From positions 434,001-498,000 of the forward strand of contig NZ_LISW01000004.1 of NCBI RefSeq assembly GCF_001905735.1: a stretch of DNA of 64,000 bases, read 5' to 3'. The DNA is from Streptomyces sp. CB01249 (GTDB lineage Bacteria > Actinomycetota > Actinomycetes > Streptomycetales > Streptomycetaceae). The notes under the pieces are model-generated. The model saw nothing but the letters and a program-made list of their open reading frames with translations, did not search any database and was not told where the DNA came from. The position numbers and the translations under genes were made by a program. Shown here in pieces: positions 1 to 7,182 of this stretch. Within the stretch, counting starts at the first letter, position 1. Each line of letters begins with the position of its first letter.

Positions 1-676
1 TGATGTGTGTCCGCGTCAGATGACGCATGTCCGCGAGTGATCCGGTCTCCACCGTCCGGCCCTGGCGGATGATGCTGACCCGGTCGCAGAGCGATTCGAC
101 CTCGCTCAGGATGTGGCTGGAGAGCAGCACCGTCCGGCCGCGCTCACGCTCCTCGGCCACGCAGCTCTGGAAGACCTCCTCCATCAGCGGGTCGAGCCCG
201 CTGGTCGGCTCGTCCAGGATCAGCAGGTCGACGTCCGACGCGAAGGCGGCGACCAGGGCCACCTTCTGCCGGTTGCCCTTGGAGTACGTCCGCCCCTTCT
301 TCGTCGGGTCGAGCTCGAAGCGGTCCACGAGGTCCGCGCGCCGGCCCTCGTCGAGCCCGCCGCGCAGCCGTCCGTACAGGTCGATCACCTCGCCGCCGGA
401 GAGGTTGCGCCACAGCGTGACGTCCCCGGGGACGTATGCCACGCGCCGGTGCAGCTCGACCGCGTCGCGCCAGGGGTCGCCGCCGAGCAGCTGGGCGGCG
501 CCGGAGTCGGCTCTGAGCAGCCCCAGCAGGACCCGGATGGTGGTGGACTTCCCCGACCCGTTCGGACCGAGGAATCCGTGGACCTCACCGGTCTCGACGG
601 CCAGGTCGAGCCCGTCCAGCGCCTGCGTCCGGCCGAACGATTTGCACAGTCCGGCCACGGTGATTGCCTTCGTCAT
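1..676 (-). CDS. ABC transporter ATP-binding protein (ABC-2 type), 3' end outside window
   Basis: Nucleotide-binding subunit of an ABC-2 type exporter, expected on the inner face of the membrane. Translating leftward from ATG at 676 gives MTKAITVAGLCKSFG, a Walker A GPNGSGKST near residue 40, signature YSKGNRQKV, Walker B LLILDEP and an H-loop SSHILSE. The frame is still open at base 1, so the C-terminus and presumably the permease gene lie outside the window. It is divergent from a GbsR/MarR-type regulator across about 100 bp holding a palindromic operator, so that regulator probably controls it. Substrate unknown. Confidence 0.88.
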   Translation of the reverse strand, partial: MTKAITVAGLCKSFGRTQALDGLDLAVETGEVHGFLGPNGSGKSTTIRVLLGLLRADSGAAQLLGGDPWRDAVELHRRVAYVPGDVTLWRNLSGGEVIDLYGRLRGGLDEGRRADLVDRFELDPTKKGRTYSKGNRQKVALVAAFASDVDLLILDEPTSGLDPLMEEVFQSCVAEERERGRTVLLSSHILSEVESLCDRVSIIRQGRTVETGSLADMRHLTRTHI

Positions 677-696
677 GATTTTGAACGTACGCTACT

Positions 697-712
697 TTCA
701 CAAAATTGTGAA
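697..712. promoter_or_regulatory. Palindromic operator between ABC transporter and its regulator
   Basis: TTCACAA-AA-TTGTGAA is a perfect inverted repeat with 7-bp arms and a 2-bp centre, set in an AT-rich patch between two divergent starts (676 and 776). This layout is typical of a dimeric winged-helix regulator controlling itself and its neighbour; that assignment is inference. Confidence 0.65.
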
Positions 713-775
713 GTTAAGGAACCATATAAACTCGAAGGAGTGACATGCAGTGGCGCACCGAGGAAGAGGAGCGGG

Positions 776-1330
776 ATGAGCGGCGAATCCGCGGAGGAGA
801 GTGCGGCCGAGGGCGCGGTCCGGGGCCCCGGGGACCGGGACGCCGAGGCCGTCGCGCGGTTTGTCGAGCGGTTTGCGTCCGAGATGACCGAGGCGGGGAT
901 GCAGCGCATGGCCTCGCGGGTCTTCGCCGCCCTGCTCGCGGACGACGACGCCTCGATGACCTCGGCGGAGCTCGCCCTGGCCCTGCAGATCAGCCCCGCC
1001 GCCGTATCCGGCGCGATCAACTACCTCACGCAGGTCAGCATGGTCGGCCGCGAGCGCGAACCGGGCTCGCGCCGCGACCGGTACCGCCTGCACAACGAGA
1101 TCTGGTACACCACCTTCGCCAGCCGCGACCAGGTCCTCACCCGCTGGGAGCGCACGCTCAAGGAAGGCGCGCGCACGCTCGGCGAGCACACCCCGGCCGG
1201 CGCCCGGATCGCCGAGACGGCGGCGTTCTTCGAGTTCCTGCAGTCGGAGCTGGAGGGGCTGATGGGGCGCTGGGAGGAGCACCGCAAGGCCCTCGACCTG
1301 CCGACGGGCAGGTCCGGCGCGGGCGCCTGA
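776..1330 (+). CDS. GbsR/MarR family transcriptional regulator
   Basis: Predicted 184-aa DNA-binding repressor. The central segment (SAELALALQISPAAVSGAIN, then REREPGSRRDRYRL) is a winged helix-turn-helix of the GbsR/MarR type, with helical dimerisation segments on both sides. ATG at 776 follows GAAGAGGAGCGGG. An ATG at 745 has a better Shine-Dalgarno (GAAGGAG) but opens a frame with no recognisable protein. The gene is divergent from the ABC ATPase gene, and the 697-712 palindrome is its likely operator. Confidence 0.85.
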   Translation: MSGESAEESAAEGAVRGPGDRDAEAVARFVERFASEMTEAGMQRMASRVFAALLADDDASMTSAELALALQISPAAVSGAINYLTQVSMVGREREPGSRRDRYRLHNEIWYTTFASRDQVLTRWERTLKEGARTLGEHTPAGARIAETAAFFEFLQSELEGLMGRWEEHRKALDLPTGRSGAGA

Positions 1331-1343
1331 CCGCCCGCGCCCG

Positions 1344-2195
1344 CTACCCCGCCGGGAGCATCAGCCCCCAGGCCCCCGCCCGTACCGTCCACGTACGCGT
1401 CCGCACCGGCCCCGCGACCTGTATGTCCGCCCGGTAGCGGAAGTCCGCCCCCGAGACCGTGACGGCCTTGGCCTCCGTGGTGACCGGGGCGGTGTCCGGC
1501 GCGTCGATCGTCACGGCGGCCAGGCCGTCGTCGCCGCAGCCCGACGTCACCGTCACGGAGGCGACCGGGCGGTCGAGGTCGTTCAGCACGACGCCGTCGG
1601 CCTCCACGCGCAGCCGGTGCGTCGGCGGCACGGCGGCCGGTTCCGGAGGCGCGGGGCGCACCAGGGTGCGGACCAGGGAGCGGCAGGCGTCCCAGACGGA
1701 GGACACACCCGGCCGGTCGGCCGCGGTGCCGGGGGCTCCGTTCAGCGCGGGGATGCGCAGCGCGCCCAGGACCACGCCGTCGCTGTCGTCCACGAGGAGG
1801 TCGAGGCGGCGCACCGCCCCGTCCAGCGCCGTGCGCGCCGCCGCCACGGCGCCGTTCGGCACGCCGAGCGAGTGGGCGAGTTCCAGCGCGCCCGACGCGC
1901 CGACGGGGACGAGCGACAGCGCGCTCATGGCGGGCTCCCGCTCCCGGTGCAGCAGGGACACGGCGCGCCGCAGCGCGTGATCGTCGCCGATCACCACCGG
2001 GCGCCGGCCGCCCCGGCGGGACAGGGCCCGGGCGAATTCCCCGGGGCTGTCCGGGAGGCAGATCTTGGCGTGCGAGCCGGCGCTCAGCACGTCCTTCGCG
2101 ATGCGGACGGACTCGCCGTCCGTCCGGCGGGCGACCGGATCGATCACCACCAGCAGGTGGGGCGCACCGTTACCGGGGGGCTGGGCAGCCGACAC
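1344..2195 (-). CDS. Diacylglycerol kinase-family protein (lipid kinase-like)
   Basis: 283-aa protein resembling the diacylglycerol/sphingosine kinase catalytic family, which phosphorylates lipid hydroxyl groups. Visible are the N-terminal LLVVIDPVARR segment and a SALSLVPVGASGALELAHSLG stretch corresponding to the family's GTxND region, but the canonical GGDGT and GTxND residues are altered (IGDDHALR, GASGALE), so catalytic activity is doubtful. GTG at 2195 is chosen because AGGAAGG lies 8 nt upstream; an upstream ATG at 2228 lacks such a site. Divergent from purA and convergent with the regulator gene. Confidence 0.7.
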   Translation of the reverse strand: MSAAQPPGNGAPHLLVVIDPVARRTDGESVRIAKDVLSAGSHAKICLPDSPGEFARALSRRGGRRPVVIGDDHALRRAVSLLHREREPAMSALSLVPVGASGALELAHSLGVPNGAVAAARTALDGAVRRLDLLVDDSDGVVLGALRIPALNGAPGTAADRPGVSSVWDACRSLVRTLVRPAPPEPAAVPPTHRLRVEADGVVLNDLDRPVASVTVTSGCGDDGLAAVTIDAPDTAPVTTEAKAVTVSGADFRYRADIQVAGPVRTRTWTVRAGAWGLMLPAG

Positions 2196-2231
2196 CTCGG
2201 TCCTTCCTCGGGTAGCATCTTGGTGCAAGAG

Positions 2232-2255
2232 CCCCTTGCGCTATTGCGCCAGGGG
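2232..2255. repeat. Imperfect inverted repeat upstream of lipid-kinase gene
   Basis: CCCCTTGCGC-TATT-GCGCCAGGGG has 10-bp arms with one mismatch and a 4-bp centre. It sits in the divergent promoter region between the lipid-kinase-like gene and purA. Operator or leader hairpin; function unknown. Confidence 0.5.
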
Positions 2256-2296
2256 TTTCGTCTATTCCGGGGCACCCGGTTCGACGGTTCGGACTG

Positions 2297-2318
2297 TGCC
2301 GTACAACGACGTACGGCA
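2297..2318 (+). promoter_or_regulatory. Inverted repeat in purA upstream region
   Basis: TGCCGTAC-AACGAC-GTACGGCA, perfect 8-bp arms, ends 64 bp before the purA start. It could be an operator or an mRNA hairpin in the purA leader; no factor can be assigned from sequence alone. Confidence 0.45.
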
Positions 2319-2381
2319 TGTACGGCGTTTTCGTACGCCCCCTGACCTTGGACATGCCCCGCCCGGAAGGGGTGTACGCCT

Positions 2382-3665
2382 GTGCCCGCACTTGTGCTGC
2401 TCGGTGCTCAGTGGGGTGACGAGGGCAAGGGAAAGGCCACCGACCTCCTCGGTGGATCCGTGGACTATGTGGTGCGCTACCAGGGCGGCAACAACGCCGG
2501 CCACACGGTGGTCGTCGGTGACCAGAAGTACGCACTGCATCTCCTCCCCTCCGGCATCCTGTCACCGGGATGTACCCCGGTCATCGGTAATGGTGTCGTC
2601 GTCGACCCGGCGGTCCTGCTCTCCGAGCTGAGTGGGCTGAACGACCGCGGCGTGGACACGTCGAAGCTGCTGATCAGCGGCAACGCTCATTTGATCACCC
2701 CGTACAACGTCACCGTCGACAAGGTGACGGAACGGTTCCTCGGGACGCGCAAGATCGGCACCACCGGCCGCGGCATCGGCCCGACGTACGCCGACAAGAT
2801 CAACCGGGTCGGCATCCGCGTCCAGGACCTCTACGACGAGTCGATCCTGGAGCAGAAGGTCGAGGCGGCCCTGGAGCAGAAGAACCAGCTTCTGGCCAAG
2901 GTCTTCAACCGGCGCGCCATCGAGGCCGGCAAGGTCGTCGAGGACATGCTCCAGTACGCGGAGCAGCTCAGGCCCTACGTGGCCGACACGACGCTCGTCC
3001 TGAACAACGCCATCGACGAGGGCAAGGTCGTCCTGTTCGAGGGCGGCCAGGGCACGCTGCTCGACGTCGACCACGGCACGTACCCTTTCGTGACCTCCTC
3101 GAACCCGACCGCGGGCGGCGCCTGCACCGGTGCCGGGGTCGGTCCGACCAAGATCAGCCGGGTCATCGGCATCCTCAAGGCGTACACGACCCGTGTCGGC
3201 GCCGGTCCGTTCCCGACGGAGCTGCACGACGAGGACGGCGAGGCGCTGCGGCGGATCGGCGGCGAGCGCGGTGTCACCACCGGCCGTGACCGCCGGTGCG
3301 GCTGGTTCGACGCGGTCATCGCGCGGTACGCGACCCGGGTCAACGGCCTCACCGACTTCTTCCTCACCAAGCTGGACGTGCTGACCGGCTGGGAGCAGAT
3401 CCCGGTGTGCGTCGCGTACGAGATCGACGGCAAGCGCGTCGAGGAGCTGCCGTACAGCCAGACCGACTTCCACCACGCGAAGCCGGTCTACGAGATGCTT
3501 CCGGGCTGGTCCGAGGACATCACCAAGGCGAAGACGTTCGCCGACCTGCCGAAGAACGCGCAGGCGTACGTGAAGGCGCTGGAGGAGATGTCCGGCGCCC
3601 CGATCTCCGCGATCGGCGTCGGCCCCGGCCGTACCGAGACCATCGAGATCAACTCGTTCCTGTAG
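2382..3665 (+). CDS. purA: Adenylosuccinate synthetase
   Basis: Catalyses GTP-dependent condensation of IMP and aspartate to adenylosuccinate, the first committed step from IMP to AMP, in the cytoplasm. The 427-aa length is normal. Visible motifs: GAQWGDEGKGK (residues 8-18, with catalytic Asp13), GGNNAGHT with catalytic His41, GTTGRGIGPTY, and TTGRDRRCGW for IMP/GTP binding. GTG at 2382 follows GGAAGGGG. It stands alone and ends at a strong terminator. Confidence 0.98.
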   Translation: MPALVLLGAQWGDEGKGKATDLLGGSVDYVVRYQGGNNAGHTVVVGDQKYALHLLPSGILSPGCTPVIGNGVVVDPAVLLSELSGLNDRGVDTSKLLISGNAHLITPYNVTVDKVTERFLGTRKIGTTGRGIGPTYADKINRVGIRVQDLYDESILEQKVEAALEQKNQLLAKVFNRRAIEAGKVVEDMLQYAEQLRPYVADTTLVLNNAIDEGKVVLFEGGQGTLLDVDHGTYPFVTSSNPTAGGACTGAGVGPTKISRVIGILKAYTTRVGAGPFPTELHDEDGEALRRIGGERGVTTGRDRRCGWFDAVIARYATRVNGLTDFFLTKLDVLTGWEQIPVCVAYEIDGKRVEELPYSQTDFHHAKPVYEMLPGWSEDITKAKTFADLPKNAQAYVKALEEMSGAPISAIGVGPGRTETIEINSFL

Positions 3666-3680
3666 TCGTACGGGAGCGCA

Positions 3681-3715
3681 GGAGGGCCGGGGCGGCGGAT
3701 CAGCCCCGGCCCTCC
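3681..3715 (+). terminator. purA terminator hairpin
   Basis: GGAGGGCCGGGGC, a 9-nt loop, then GCCCCGGCCCTCC: a perfect 13-bp stem starting 15 bp after the purA stop. No U-tract, as usual in Streptomyces. Confidence 0.85.
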
Positions 3716-3740
3716 GGCATGTGCGCGCCCAGCGGGGTCG

Positions 3741-3770
3741 TCTGGTCTAGACCTTGACAGGTTCAGACCA
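3741..3770 (+). promoter_or_regulatory. DasR-type operator and promoter of chitinase 1
   Basis: TCTGGTCTAGACCTTG (3741-3756) matches most of the dre consensus A(C/G)TGGTCTAGACCA(C/G)T bound by DasR, the GntR repressor relieved by glucosamine-6-phosphate. It overlaps a -35 hexamer TTGACA (3754-3759), and a second half-like copy GGTTCAGACCA follows at 3760-3770, forming the direct repeat known from Streptomyces chitinase promoters. Operator occupancy would block the -35. Confidence 0.85.
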
Positions 3771-3859
3771 GCGACGGTTGGGTGCAGGGATGCCCGCACG
3801 GCCCGCCCGCCGAGGTGTGCGGCGCACCGTGCCCGTCCTCGCAGAAGGAGTGAGCAGCG

Positions 3860-4750
3860 CTGAACCGCATCAAGAGCATCCTGACCGTACTGAGCGCGGT
3901 CGTCGCCACGGCGGCCTTCCTGCCCGGCGCCGCCAACGCCGCACCGGCCGCCTCGGACACCGCAGGCTCCGCGTCGTGCGCACCCCTGTGGAACTCCTCG
4001 ACCGCCTACACGGCCGGCGGCACGGTCTCGCACCACGGCCGCAACTGGACGGCGAAGTGGTGGACGCAGAACGAGAACCCGGGCGCCACCACCGTCTGGG
4101 CGGACGAGGGCGCCTGTGCGGGAGGGGTCTCCGACTTCGTCATCAGCGAGGCGGAGTTCGACGCGATCTTCCCCGAGCGCGACCCCTTCTACACCTACCA
4201 GGGGCTGATCGACGCGCTGCACGCGTATCCCCGCTTCGCCAACATCGGGACCGAGGAGACCAGGAGCCGGGAGGCCGCGGCGTTCCTGACGCACGCCGAC
4301 TTCGAGTCGGTCGGGCTGCAGTACGTGAAGGAGATCAACGAGGCCAACTACTGGATCAAGTGCGACTACAGCCAGCCGTTCGGCTGCCCGGCCGGCCAGT
4401 CCGCCTACTACGGGCGCGGCCCGATCATGTTCAGCTGGAACTTCAACTACAAGGCGGCCGGAGACGCGCTCGGTCTCGATCTGCTCAACGATCCGTGGCT
4501 GGTGGAGCGCGACCCGTCCGTCGCCTGGCAGACCGCGCTCTGGTACTGGAACACCCAGAACGGTCCCGGAACCATGACCTCCCACGACGCCATGGTCGGT
4601 GGGGCCGGCTTCGGCGAGACCATCCGCTCGCTCAACGGCTCGCTCGAGTGCAACGGCGGAAACCCTGAGTCGGTCCAGGCCCGGGCGGCCAAGTACGAGC
4701 ACATCACGGATGTCATCGGCGTCGACCCGGGTTCGCACCTCACCTGCTGA
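3860..4750 (+). CDS. Secreted GH19 chitinase with N-terminal chitin-binding domain (apparent CTG start)
   Basis: Secreted endochitinase, 296 aa. In order: signal peptide (LNRIKSILTVLSAVVATAAFLPGAANA), a carbohydrate-binding module of the CBM5/12 type (about residues 38-90, with NWTAKWWTQNE), and a GH19 catalytic domain (about 95-296). The two acids expected from GH19 enzymes are present at Glu149 and Glu158, but the first sits in DFESVG rather than the usual HETGG. The frame has a TGA at 3851 and no ATG, GTG or TTG before 4325, deep in the catalytic domain, so the start must be CTG at 3860, nine bases after GAAGGAG. Paralogue of the next gene; both are under DasR-type operators. Confidence 0.85.
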   Translation: MNRIKSILTVLSAVVATAAFLPGAANAAPAASDTAGSASCAPLWNSSTAYTAGGTVSHHGRNWTAKWWTQNENPGATTVWADEGACAGGVSDFVISEAEFDAIFPERDPFYTYQGLIDALHAYPRFANIGTEETRSREAAAFLTHADFESVGLQYVKEINEANYWIKCDYSQPFGCPAGQSAYYGRGPIMFSWNFNYKAAGDALGLDLLNDPWLVERDPSVAWQTALWYWNTQNGPGTMTSHDAMVGGAGFGETIRSLNGSLECNGGNPESVQARAAKYEHITDVIGVDPGSHLTC

Positions 4751-4759
4751 CGCCGCCTC

Positions 4760-4809
4760 GAACCCCGGTGCCCCTGCGGTCTTCGTGCCGCGGGAGGGCC
4801 CCGGGGTTC
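4760..4809 (+). terminator. Terminator after chitinase 1
   Basis: GAACCCCGG (4760-4768) pairs with CCGGGGTTC (4801-4809), enclosing further complementary CTGCGG/CCGCGGG segments. It lies just after the chitinase 1 stop and before the next DasR site. Confidence 0.7.
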
Positions 4810-4832
4810 TCGCGGCGGAAGAGGTTCCGTTT

Positions 4833-4861
4833 TTTGGTCTAGACCTTGACAGGTCCAGACC
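4833..4861 (+). promoter_or_regulatory. DasR-type operator and promoter of chitinase 2
   Basis: TTTGGTCTAGACCTTG (4833-4848) with an overlapping TTGACA -35 (4846-4851) and a following GGTCCAGACCA copy. The arrangement is nearly identical to the element ahead of chitinase 1, showing that promoter and gene were duplicated together. Confidence 0.85.
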
Positions 4862-4938
4862 AACCGCGCTTGAGTGGCGGCAACCCCCCACGGCGGTGCG
4901 CCGCGACGATCGGTGCGCCGCGACGAAGGAGTGTGCAG

Positions 4939-5835
4939 ATGTTCCGTCGCATCATGGGCCTGCTCGCCGCGCTGGGCGCGGTCGTCGCAGGGCTCGTCGT
5001 ACTCCCCGCCACCACCGCGTCGGCCGCCGACTGCGCGGCCGCCTGGAACGCCTCGTCCGTGTACACGGGCGGCGGCTCCGCCTCGTACAACGGGCACAAC
5101 TGGACCGCCAAGTGGTGGACTCAGAACGAGACGCCGGGCAGCTCGGACGTCTGGGCCGACCAGGGCGCCTGCGGAAACGGAGGCGGCACGGACCCGGGTG
5201 ACCCGGGCTCGTCCTCCGGTTTCGTGGTCAGCGAGGCGCAGTTCAACCAGATGTTCCCCGGCCGCAGTTCCTTCTACACGTACAGCGGGCTGGTCGCCGC
5301 GCTGGACGCGTACCCGGGCTTCGCCAACACCGGCAGTGACACCGTCAAGAAGCAGGAGGCCGCGGCCTTCCTCGCCAACGTCAGCCACGAGACCGGCGGA
5401 CTGGTGTACATCGTCGAGCAGAACACCGCCAACTACCCGCACTACTGCGACAGCAGCCAGCCCTATGGCTGCCCGGCGGGCCAGGCCGCGTACTACGGGC
5501 GCGGCCCGATCCAGCTCAGCTGGAACTTCAACTACAAGGCCGCGGGCGACGCGCTCGGCATCGACCTGCTGGGCAACCCCTACCTGGTCGAGCAGGACGC
5601 CGCGGTGGCCTGGAAGACCGGCCTCTGGTACTGGAACACCCAGAACGGCCCCGGCTCCATGACGGCCCACAACGCCATGGTGAACGGCGCCGGATTCGGT
5701 GAGACGATCCGCTCCATCAACGGCTCGATCGAGTGCAACGGCGGCAACCCCGCCCAGGTCCAGAGCCGCATCGACAAGTACCAGGCGTTCGTGCAGATCC
5801 TCGGAACCACGCCTGGTTCCAACTTGAGCTGCTGA
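4939..5835 (+). CDS. Secreted GH19 chitinase with N-terminal chitin-binding domain
   Basis: 298-aa secreted chitinase that hydrolyses beta-1,4-GlcNAc polymers outside the cell. Order: signal peptide ending near ASAADC, CBM5/12-type module (NWTAKWWTQNE), a short Gly/Asp/Pro linker (GGGTDPGDPGSSSG), and a GH19 domain with catalytic Glu151 in SHETGG and Glu160, plus the YYGRGPIQLSWNFNY substrate-cleft motif. ATG at 4939 lies 7 nt after GAAGGAG. It closely resembles the preceding chitinase but keeps the canonical active-site motif, so it is the more typical copy. Confidence 0.95.
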   Translation: MFRRIMGLLAALGAVVAGLVVLPATTASAADCAAAWNASSVYTGGGSASYNGHNWTAKWWTQNETPGSSDVWADQGACGNGGGTDPGDPGSSSGFVVSEAQFNQMFPGRSSFYTYSGLVAALDAYPGFANTGSDTVKKQEAAAFLANVSHETGGLVYIVEQNTANYPHYCDSSQPYGCPAGQAAYYGRGPIQLSWNFNYKAAGDALGIDLLGNPYLVEQDAAVAWKTGLWYWNTQNGPGSMTAHNAMVNGAGFGETIRSINGSIECNGGNPAQVQSRIDKYQAFVQILGTTPGSNLSC

Positions 5836-5867
5836 CCAGGGCTTTCGCCCGGCAACTTCACTCGTGT

Positions 5868-5905
5868 GGGGGACGCCTCCGGCCTCGTGGCCGGAGGCGT
5901 CCCCC
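5868..5905 (+). terminator. Terminator after chitinase 2
   Basis: GGGGGACGCCTCCGGCC, loop TCGT, GGCCGGAGGCGTCCCCC: a perfect 17-bp stem shortly after the stop codon. Confidence 0.9.
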
Positions 5906-5983
5906 TCTCGTTGTCAGTGGTCGCCTCTAACGTCGAAAGCGTCGGGACCGCAGGCGGTCGGCGCATGAGGAGAGGGCATCACG

Positions 5984-7126
5984 ATGGAGTTCCGGATCGA
6001 ACGAAGCGAGCTGACGGACGCCGTCTCCTGGGCCGCCCGCGTTCTGCCCACCAGGTCGCCCGTGCCCGTCCTGGGCGGGCTGCTGCTGGAGGCGGCGGAC
6101 GACAGACTGAGCATCTCCGGCCTGGACTACGAGGCGTCCGCCCGCATCGAGGTCGCGGCGCGGACCGAGCGGCCCGGGAAGGTCCTGGTCATGGGCCGCC
6201 GCCTGCTGGACGTGTGCAAGGTGCTGCCCGAGGGACCGGTGGAATGCGCGGTCGAGGGCTCACGGTTCACGGTGACGGGCGGCGGCGCCGGGTTCGGCCT
6301 GTCCGTCCTGCCGCTGGACGACTACCCCGCGCTGCCGCCGCTGCCGGAGATACTGGGCGAGGTGGACGGGCAGGAGTTCGCGGCAGCCGTCGCCGACGTC
6401 TCGGTGGCCGCCGGCCGGGACGACACCCTCCCCACGCTCACCGGAATCCGCCTGGCGCTCGACGGCGAGCGGATGACCCTCGCGGCCACCGACCGCTACC
6501 GCTTCGCCGTCCGCACGCTCGACTGGCGGCCCACGGGCCACGGCGTCACGGCCGACGTCGTCGTCTCGGCCCGTCGGCTCACCGAGATCGCCCGCTCGGT
6601 CGGCAGCCGCCCCGGTACGGTCCGACTCGCCCTGGACGGCGGTTCGGCGGGCTTCGAACGGGAGGGCATGCGCACCACGGTCCGCCTGCTCGACGGCCGC
6701 CTCCCGCGCCACGACAAGCTGTTCGTGCTGAGCGGGCCGGTCACGGCAGTGACCGAGCGCGAACCGCTGGTCGAGGCGGTGAAGCGGGTCGCGGTCGTGG
6801 CGGACGGCGACAGCCCGCTCCAGTTCGCCTTCACCGGGGACTCCGTCCTGCTCCAGGCCGGGTACGAGGACGACGTGGCCTCCCAGCGCCTGCCCGCCGG
6901 GCTCCTGGGCGCCGAGGAGATCACCGTGGGGTTCAACCCCTCCTACCTGATGGACGCGCTGGCCACATTCGACGCCCCGGTGGTCCGGTTCCAGCTCATG
7001 GGTCAGGGCCAGCGCGCCATGATCACCGGGCACCGGGACCACGAGGAGGCGGCGGCAGCGGCGGACGGGGTGGGGGACACGATCCACCAGCACCTGCTCA
7101 TGTCGCTCCGGCCGCTGGTCCAGTGA
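5984..7126 (+). CDS. DNA polymerase III beta-subunit (sliding clamp) paralogue
   Basis: 380-aa member of the DnaN family. It keeps three clamp repeats: MEFRIERSELTDAVSW at the N-terminus, LPTLTGIRLALDGERMTLAATDRYRFA in the middle, and EITVGFNPSYLMDAL with VRFQLMGQGQRAMI in the third. The C-terminus (HQHLLMSLRPLVQ) departs from the usual MPMRL-type ending. The canonical dnaN should lie at the origin beside dnaA, so this isolated gene next to chitinases is an accessory clamp. ATG follows GAGGAGAGGG. Whether it loads on DNA is unknown. Confidence 0.9.
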   Translation: MEFRIERSELTDAVSWAARVLPTRSPVPVLGGLLLEAADDRLSISGLDYEASARIEVAARTERPGKVLVMGRRLLDVCKVLPEGPVECAVEGSRFTVTGGGAGFGLSVLPLDDYPALPPLPEILGEVDGQEFAAAVADVSVAAGRDDTLPTLTGIRLALDGERMTLAATDRYRFAVRTLDWRPTGHGVTADVVVSARRLTEIARSVGSRPGTVRLALDGGSAGFEREGMRTTVRLLDGRLPRHDKLFVLSGPVTAVTEREPLVEAVKRVAVVADGDSPLQFAFTGDSVLLQAGYEDDVASQRLPAGLLGAEEITVGFNPSYLMDALATFDAPVVRFQLMGQGQRAMITGHRDHEEAAAAADGVGDTIHQHLLMSLRPLVQ

Positions 7127-7182
7127 GTCCGACGGCGGGGCAGCCGTGTGCGCTCATGGGCGGCCTCGCCCGGACCGGAGGG

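Noticed and set aside
745..1437. Frame with perfect GAAGGAG and ATG over the GbsR-like gene
   Set aside because: The product is Arg/Gly-rich with poor codon bias and no family resemblance, whereas the 776 frame encodes a recognisable winged-helix regulator.
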